DNA of 17,269 bases from Strigomonas culicis. Lineage: Eukaryota > Euglenozoa > Kinetoplastea > Trypanosomatida > Trypanosomatidae. Every line of letters starts with the position of its first letter. Position 1 is the first letter of the stretch. The position numbers were made by a program, and so were the translations under genes. The notes beneath the pieces are model-generated. The model ran no database searches and had not been told where the DNA came from. It worked only from the letters and a program-made list of their open reading frames with translations. Shown piece after piece: positions 10,301 to 14,782 of the stretch. Where the stretch lies: the NCBI GenBank assembly GCA_000482145.1, contig AUXH01000415.1:1-17269 (forward strand), given 5' to 3'.

Positions 10301-10737
10301 TTATTGATGGGATTAGCATCCTTGTTATGCTCCTTCCGGTGTTGGGTACCGGAGAAGCCAACTTCCCCCACCTCAATTTCAGTTTCCTCAGCCGCGACGG
10401 CGACCGGTGGGCTCTGCTGCTTCCTTCTCTTGTGCGACAGAAAGGTATGGTACGCTGTGCAGCGCAGCCACGCCGGCGCGGAGCCGCACCGTTTGCCACA
10501 AGGTACCAACGGTGTCTTGGCGTCGCGATAGCGCGTCTTATTCGTGGTGGTAGTGTCACCCGACCGACGATGTGGCTGCCTATCTGGAAACAGGTCCTCC
10601 TTGCTTCTCTTCGCTACTTCCTCCCGCCATAGATGCAAGCGGTCGAGAAACACGACATGCTGTTGCAGGCGATGAGTCCTCGGATTGGGAAACGATGAGA
10701 GGGCGTGTGTGTCGGCAGCGGTCGTCACGCATGCCAT
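7348..10737 (-). CDS. Large serine/threonine protein kinase with insertions in the catalytic domain
   Basis: The ATG at 10735-10737 gives 1,129 residues. In-frame codons upstream offer only a GTG three codons earlier, so the ATG is preferred. Residues 1-390 are mostly disordered. The kinase domain runs from about 398 to 938: glycine loop IGEGAFSKVY near 407, VALK with Lys445, alphaC Glu497 (EREIALL), HRDIKLEN with Asp584 and Asn589, DFG with Asp624, CGTERYLPPE with Glu800, IDMYALG for alphaF, and RDPAERLSAAAALRHPF at the end. All catalytic residues are intact, so an active ATP-dependent Ser/Thr kinase is expected. Insertions lie between VALK and alphaC, between HRD and DFG, and above all between DFG and PPE (about 175 residues, normally 20 to 35). 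The C-terminal 190 residues are disordered. Motifs mix CAMK-, AGC- and Aurora-like features, so I do not assign a subfamily. The substrate is unknown. Confidence 0.93.
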   Translation of the reverse strand: MACVTTAADTHALSSFPNPRTHRLQQHVVFLDRLHLWREEVAKRSKEDLFPDRQPHRRSGDTTTTNKTRYRDAKTPLVPCGKRCGSAPAWLRCTAYHTFLSHKRRKQQSPPVAVAAEETEIEVGEVGFSGTQHRKEHNKDANPINNSVFDYYNKPFSDIHFRNDSFPPRLAVCTTTAWAQRRIQEAEGGEGSPSATAGAPPRRGQCSAEARGPSPRVCSAEQRDPLCNKAYDAHRTRQYRAPLAYPPNSNATTDDNDNNKSDAKAQAHATRLKQYEKYFYYNQLRTEQELEEEAQGTSRAACRPPRPHAPRASAHPRRPLRLRASSVPVLPFLYASQHDLRPRRGTGTSGRRPDTREKSEGGHHRKAPARTTTPMAAAAAVGRGNQNHMERIDSIENYFIFHPQQDKIGEGAFSKVYAATPFELHQRAAGRGYAPAAAGERVALKIIARGAHRSDDADAPAARSPTAAAGAAAPPSHGAADSDEQQQRVELLQVEREIALLRQIQYSHITSFYHSFRTRDHFVIMMEWLQNSVNAKELIVQAQTQRPVAPAAGYVSEAQAAVWIFQLLKTIAYLQQHLGVLHRDIKLENILVSPLGTPDGRRAPAPHAAAAVPVPQMLRASLIDFGLSRRVGPTARGPTPHGPPRPRPAEPHHPGPRLFLPPVLSDRGLPSPASSGGNLLLYYHDAVTDDEDLSLSRSMSALAHPAGSATSHSGTATNSPRFHAHCRCHSTATADTAERANDSGDEAEPAAADAVPCSSDDDAAAEDPPAAAPHSSPRPPLPHKLLSLSLCGTERYLPPEMIALLLNRGPHTPAVPKYTTTVANALKIDMYALGIVSYVFLSNFHFPFHHHGNLSHLHEQQERIQHRRLFGDGGERPDTAALDALYGYFARDPAGGGAGSFWLQQRSDAAKDFVLSLLHRDPAERLSAAAALRHPFMVAAAAATAAVGLTPSCTCHHPPPSPPVAAVSALVERDWPFVPSVGGSSAARGGRAAEEVDMFASLAGQILAGAAREDSSSDAAEPETPAAPSPSPTGGQPSTRGSCGSDAAAVEEGGREEPARGRMLKEGLSGYSPRGGRTAAHSNANYTIENKVNAYNDDLDVMASKRNSEDSNKVEEDLFHALYNDMMCN

Positions 10738-10785
10738 CTTACACACGAAAAAAAAAATGACAGCAATCAGAAAGAATAATACTCA

Positions 10786-10832
10786 CTAACAAGAATAACA
10801 AAGAGAAAGCGCAAATCAAAAAAGAAAAAGAA
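10786..10832 (-). promoter_or_regulatory. Candidate trans-splice acceptor for the kinase gene
   Basis: The minus strand reads a 15-base T-rich pyrimidine tract at 10832-10818, then a second CT tract at 10809-10801, and the first AG at 10787-10786. The predicted leader is 48 bases with no ATG before the chosen start at 10737. A second option is the AG at 10739-10738 directly abutting the ATG after a run of ten T, but that would leave no native leader. Confidence 0.5.
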
Positions 10833-11017
10833 TACTTCTCTTGATGTTTTTTTTTTAATGGTTAGTTTGTTTGTTTATTTGTTTTATTATGGTTCTACTT
10901 TTTTATTGTTGTTGGTATTGGTATTGCTCTATTGACCGTAGCGGTTTATACCGACAACGGGAACGAAAAAAAAAAGTAGCACGCACAGAAATAAAAGATA
11001 TAGTTTTACTGTATAGT

Positions 11018-11045
11018 AAAAGAGAGAGAGAGAAAGAGAGGGGAG
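11018..11045 (-). promoter_or_regulatory. 28-nt polypyrimidine tract, distal candidate splice signal of the kinase gene
   Basis: A plus-strand purine run (AG repeats plus G4) gives an uninterrupted CT tract on the minus strand, followed by AG at 11010-11009. If used, the kinase leader would be about 270 bases. It could instead set the polyadenylation position of the upstream gene. Confidence 0.4.
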
Positions 11046-11661
11046 TGGGGGAGTAAAAAAGACATAAAATGATTTATTTGTTTGTTTTTTCTTGTTGCCA
11101 TGAGAATGCTACCGAGATGCGTTTGCTTACTTTTAGTGTTGCCGTCAGCTTAAGTGATTTGTGATTGTTGTTTTAGTATTATTCTTTACTTTAATCCCAC
11201 CTTTTTTAAACAAGAAATGAGACACAAAATACAAGTAAGTAGAAGACAAAAAAAAATAACAAAGAGTTTCATTTCTTTGTCTCTGTGGGGTGGATCAAAA
11301 GTGTAGCACATGTGTATTATAGAATAATAGATTTTGTGTTTCCTCTTTTATAATCATTATATTTCAATGTTATAAACAAATGACATGCCACTGCTTTTTG
11401 CTTCTACTTTATTTTTAATATGTATTCATTTATTTTGATTTTTTGTTGTATTTGTTGTTGTTTCTTTAATGTTTCATTTGTGTTTTTTTGCTGTTATGTT
11501 TGTGTATATCAGTTGGTTTTATGTCTGTTTATTTGATGCAACTATTCTATCTACATATAAATAATGAGAGAGAGAAAGCGGATAAACGATATACAATTAT
11601 TAAAAAGGGAAAAAAAAAGGTTACTTTTTTTTGTTCTTGTTCTTGTTGTAAATTCTTCTTA

Positions 11662-12351
11662 TTACTTAGCATTCTGTGTCTCGCGTCGCCGGGCGACCTC
11701 GTACAGCCCTTCTTCCTCCCACTGCGGCGTCAGCAGGTCGATCATGTACAACAGCGGCACCGGCGGCGACAGCGGCGCACCCACCGTGTCTTCTATGGCG
11801 TCGAGGATCAGCGAATCGTTCAGCGCGTCGTACTCGTCCTCGGTCGCGTCCTGCCGATGGGCGTTGTAGCCCGCGGAGGACTGGATCCACGCGTCTGTCA
11901 GCGCGTTGAAGAAGGACTCGCCGGCCGGGATGAGCAGTGCGTTCGCGGCCGCCGCGGCCGGCACCGGCGGCGGCAGCGGCAGTGAGTGGTACACGATGCC
12001 GCTGCTGCGGCCCAGCGGATACGCGACGCCGTCCGGCGGCGGTCGCCGCAGCTGCACGAGCGGCCGCGGCGGGGCCTTCCCGGCCGCCGCGCCGCCGCCG
12101 GTCGCCGGCGGCGGAAAGCTGTTCTTGTTGCTGTGGAAGCGCAGAAAGAGCTGGTCCTCCGCGTCCGCGAGCCAGCACAGGGACGGGTCCTGCTGCCACT
12201 GGCTGCGGGTGAGCGGCGCCGGGCTGCACTGCTGCGGCGTCGCCGGTATGGGACAGCTGCTCGTCGTACCCGTCGTGGTGGTCGTCGGGGGGTGGGGGGG
12301 AGGAGGAGAAGCGTTAGTTCCCTTGTTACTACTGTGGTATGGTTTATTTAC
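11662..12351 (-). CDS. Short paralogue of the downstream-numbered 488-residue protein; no ATG start
   Basis: The frame ends at TAA 11662-11664 and is open back to a stop at 12403-12405. Coding character is clear (for example SQWQQDPSLCWLADAEDQ). It matches the protein at 12630-14096 in four blocks: a Pro-rich then Thr-rich start, GRSSGIVY versus GRSTGVDY, IPAGESFFNALTDAW versus LPVGEAFFSVLQRAW, and the C-terminal PPVPLLYMIDLL with PQWEEEGLYEVARRRE. The last block is about 85% identical at DNA level by hand alignment. No ATG occurs in any minus-strand frame from 12400 down to the internal Met at 11745. A good splice acceptor precedes the frame, so the gene may use a non-AUG start, may contain an assembly indel near the A5 at 12354-12358 that hides the ATG at 12403, or may be a decaying duplicate. 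The function is unknown. Confidence 0.62.
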   Translation of the reverse strand, partial: VNKPYHSSNKGTNASPPPPHPPTTTTTGTTSSCPIPATPQQCSPAPLTRSQWQQDPSLCWLADAEDQLFLRFHSNKNSFPPPATGGGAAAGKAPPRPLVQLRRPPPDGVAYPLGRSSGIVYHSLPLPPPVPAAAAANALLIPAGESFFNALTDAWIQSSAGYNAHRQDATEDEYDALNDSLILDAIEDTVGAPLSPPVPLLYMIDLLTPQWEEEGLYEVARRRETQNAK

Positions 12352-12352
12352 G

Positions 12353-12378
12353 CTTTTTGAGAGAGAGGAGAGAAGAGG
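12353..12378 (-). promoter_or_regulatory. Polypyrimidine tract and AG upstream of the ATG-less paralogue
   Basis: A 20-base CT tract on the minus strand (12378-12359) is followed by five A and AG at 12354-12353. This is a textbook-like trans-splice acceptor. It suggests that a mature mRNA is made although the following frame has no ATG. Splicing here would also exclude the only nearby ATG (12403-12401). Confidence 0.5.
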
Positions 12379-12629
12379 TGTAAACGCACAGTGAAAAACA
12401 CATTAAAAAAAAAAGAACAGGAAGTGTTTCTCATTATGTTATGGGGATTGTTATTATTCTGGTTTTTTTTTGTCTGTTTTTTGTTTCTTCGATAAAGTTA
12501 CAAAACGTTCACGAGCATGACTATACACTTCCAAGAAAAGAAAAAAGATAGAAATTAGTGTAGATCCCTATGTGGCAAGGTCACCGATGGATACCCACGT
12601 GACTGTCTGTCTGTGCGTCTGCCGACCTG

Positions 12630-14096
12630 TCACCGCTGCATCATCTGCTTCTGCTGCTCGGCGGCGTGCTCTTCCCGGCGGGCCGCCTCGTACAGGCCCT
12701 CCGCCTCCCACTGCGGCGCCAGTAGGTCGACCATGTGCAGCAGCGGCACGGGCGGCGCCAGCGGCTCACTGACCGTGCACTCGACGAGCGCCCTCACGTT
12801 CAGCGGCGACGGGCCCCCGGCCTCCCGCGGCGAGGGCCGCCGCGCCCGCGGCACGAGGGGCGAGGGGCCCGTCGCCGCCGCGGGCGCGATGGTCAGCTGC
12901 GGGTTCCAGGCGCGCTGCAGGACGCTGAAGAAGGCCTCGCCGACCGGCAGCGAGAAATACACCACATTGCCGTACGGGGCCGCCGCACCACCGCCGGACG
13001 CGGCGAGGGTCGGGTCGAACCCGTAGTCGACGCCGGTGCTGCGCCCGCGCGGAAATTTGGCGCGGTCCAGGTAGTTGTAGTTGTGCTTGTGGTGCACCGA
13101 GGCGTAGCTCCCGGTGCTCAGCGTCCGCAGGTGCTGCATCAGACTCTGGCAGCTCGGCAGCCGCTGGTGGAGGCTGCCGATACTCGCGTGCGGTAGGGGA
13201 TGCTCCATGTGTGTCGTATTGGCTGTTGTATTCGTACTCGTGATGCTGTTGTGTCGCACGAGCGAGGAGCAGGACGACCTGCGGTGCTGGAGGCCGGTGT
13301 AGGACAATGCGTGCGATTTCTCAACCTCCGCGGCCGCCGTGAGGTTCTGGCTCGGCTCGACATCGCTCATCGAGCTCTCCAAGATGGTCAGCGGCAGATG
13401 GTACATCGGGATGATACACAGACCCGCGCTGGCGGCAGCAGCGGCAGCGGCCGCCGCCGCCGCGCCGGGCCGCTCCCGCCGCGTCCGCGAGTGGAGCGGG
13501 CTGGTCGTGCTGTTGTGGAAGTCCATGCACTGCTCCATGGCCGCCTGCTCAATCTCGGCGAGCCCCACAGCTGCCGGCCCGTCCCTCGCCGTCCAGCCCA
13601 CCTCCATCGGCGTCGGCACGCAGTCCTTTGCGGGCGCGTCCAGCAGGAGGAAGGCGTGGTTCTTTGTGTAGTACTGGTTCCGCAACTCCACCTTTTTCGA
13701 GCAGCCATACACTTGGTTGATGGGGTAGTAGTTGTTGTAGGTGCGGCCCCGCTTTGACTGCACAGGGTCGTTGTCGCTGCCGCTGCCGGTGATGTCGCCC
13801 GACGGCGGCAGCCCCTCCGCGCCGTACGCGCTAATGCCGCCGACGCCCCAGGCGTTGGACGGGTACTGCGGCGGTGCGTGGACATCGCCGTGGTGCGGCT
13901 CCTTTTGCGTCAGCGCCGCGCCGGCGGTGCAGTCACCGCCGGCCAGCACGGCGACCAGCCCCGACTTTTTCTTCTTTCCCGCCTTCTTCATGCCCGTCGT
14001 CGTGTGGCTGTTCGTCGTGGGATGATGCGGGGGAGGGGGGGGAGCACCAGGCTGCGCCGGACCCCCCACAGACGATTTACTGCCATCAGCACCCAT
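12630..14096 (-). CDS. Unrecognised 488-residue protein, predicted N-myristoylated; tandem paralogue of the next gene
   Basis: The ATG at 14094-14096 gives MGADGSKSS, which fits the N-myristoyltransferase signal (Gly2, Ser6, Lys7) and so suggests membrane attachment. This motif supports the chosen start. A Pro/His/Thr stretch and a basic patch (KKAGKKKK, which could reinforce membrane binding) follow. Next come a conserved-looking segment (residues about 120-200: RTYNNYYPINQVYGC, NQYYTKNHAFLLLDAP), an Ala run of ten, a Ser/His-rich linker with RRSS and RHNS (possible basophilic kinase sites), GRSTGVDYGF, and LPVGEAFFSVLQRAW. The C-terminal block at about 441-475 contains PPVPLLHMVDLLAPQW. No cysteine sits at position 3 for palmitoylation. 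I do not recognise the family. It shares blocks with the shorter gene at 11662-12351, indicating a tandem duplication with divergence. The spacer between the two is only about 230 to 280 bases. Confidence 0.88.
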   Translation of the reverse strand: MGADGSKSSVGGPAQPGAPPPPPHHPTTNSHTTTGMKKAGKKKKSGLVAVLAGGDCTAGAALTQKEPHHGDVHAPPQYPSNAWGVGGISAYGAEGLPPSGDITGSGSDNDPVQSKRGRTYNNYYPINQVYGCSKKVELRNQYYTKNHAFLLLDAPAKDCVPTPMEVGWTARDGPAAVGLAEIEQAAMEQCMDFHNSTTSPLHSRTRRERPGAAAAAAAAAAASAGLCIIPMYHLPLTILESSMSDVEPSQNLTAAAEVEKSHALSYTGLQHRRSSCSSLVRHNSITSTNTTANTTHMEHPLPHASIGSLHQRLPSCQSLMQHLRTLSTGSYASVHHKHNYNYLDRAKFPRGRSTGVDYGFDPTLAASGGGAAAPYGNVVYFSLPVGEAFFSVLQRAWNPQLTIAPAAATGPSPLVPRARRPSPREAGGPSPLNVRALVECTVSEPLAPPVPLLHMVDLLAPQWEAEGLYEAARREEHAAEQQKQMMQR

Positions 14097-14111
14097 CTCT
14101 AAGAAGAAGGG
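14097..14111 (-). promoter_or_regulatory. Proximal acceptor candidate adjoining the ATG of the myristoylated protein
   Basis: The minus strand reads an 11-base pyrimidine tract at 14111-14101, then AGAG, then ATG at 14096. Use of either AG would leave a native leader of only 0 to 2 bases. A distal tract at 14252-14265 with AG at 14218-14217 gives a 120-base leader without ATG and seems more likely. Confidence 0.35.
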
Positions 14112-14216
14112 TTTTTGCCACCGTCTCTATGATTGTCGTTATTGGCAATATACTATTTTATACCTATAATTGGTTTGTTGGTATTACGGTGTCTAGTAAT
14201 CAATTGTTTGATTGGT

Positions 14217-14265
14217 CTGGCAGTATATAACGAAGAATTTGTGTAAACAGCAAAGAAAAAAAAAA
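14217..14265 (-). promoter_or_regulatory. Distal trans-splice acceptor candidate for the myristoylated protein
   Basis: A 14-base T-rich tract (14265-14252) on the minus strand is followed by AG at 14218-14217. The leader to 14096 is 120 bases and contains no ATG, which is consistent with normal scanning to the chosen start. Confidence 0.45.
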
Positions 14266-14732
14266 TGTATGTGTTCTTCGCAAACAGAATAATTAAAAAA
14301 AGAAATACAGATAATCGAAAAGAAATAATAAAATCTGTTTATATATAAAAAAAAGTACTTCCTTTCAAACCTTACGTTCAAAAAAAAAAAAACGTGATTG
14401 GTAGAATATAGATTCAAAAAAAAAAGTGAAATGTTTGCTCCTAACTACTCTATACTTTTGCGGTGTCAGGAACCGTTACTAAGTAAGTGCGTGAGATACA
14501 GAGGTGCATAAAACGAGAGAAGAAGAAAAAAAAGAGCGAAGTGAAAGGGAAACACAACAACATAATATTTAGAATTATTCTCATTCAATATACACCAACT
14601 TAAAAAAAAAAGGTGTATTGTTTTGCTTCGTTGTGAGATCATATCTATATTCTACAAGGATAATCACTACGCTTATATGCAAGAAAGGGGAAAAAAGTCA
14701 AGTACATAATAGGAATGACTGAAAAACAGATC

Positions 14733-14750
14733 ATATATATATATATATAT
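14733..14750. repeat. (AT)9 dinucleotide repeat
   Basis: An AT microsatellite 33 bases beyond the stop of the SUMO protease, in its predicted 3' UTR. A similar AT run sits just past the stop of the kinase gene at 7324-7339. Confidence 0.8.
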
Positions 14751-14782
14751 AGTATCTCTGTTATTACTATTATGAAAATGAT

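Larger units (their letters stand above)
10738..11661. other. AT-rich spacer between the ATG-less paralogue and the kinase gene
   Basis: About 0.92 kb with A and T runs, TTTG/GTTT-rich stretches and two purine tracts on the plus strand. A perfect 7-bp inverted repeat with a GTAT loop lies at 11004-11021, and the AG candidate at 11010-11009 falls inside it. No credible protein or RNA gene was seen. Confidence 0.7.
14097..14782. other. AT-rich spacer between the SUMO protease and the myristoylated protein gene
   Basis: About 0.69 kb with repeated runs of 8 to 12 A on the plus strand (pyrimidine tracts on the minus strand), an (AT)9 repeat at 14733-14750, and an imperfect hairpin at 14586-14620 whose loop holds ten A. 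No gene was seen. Confidence 0.7.

Noticed and set aside
10738..10746. GTG start three codons upstream of the kinase ATG
   Set aside because: Kinetoplastids normally start at ATG, and the ATG at 10737 is the first in-frame one after the predicted splice acceptors.
11662..12629. A cis-spliced intron joining the short paralogue to an upstream exon
   Set aside because: Cis introns are extremely rare in trypanosomatids. No upstream exon with an ATG and similarity to the long copy's N-terminus was found in the short spacer.
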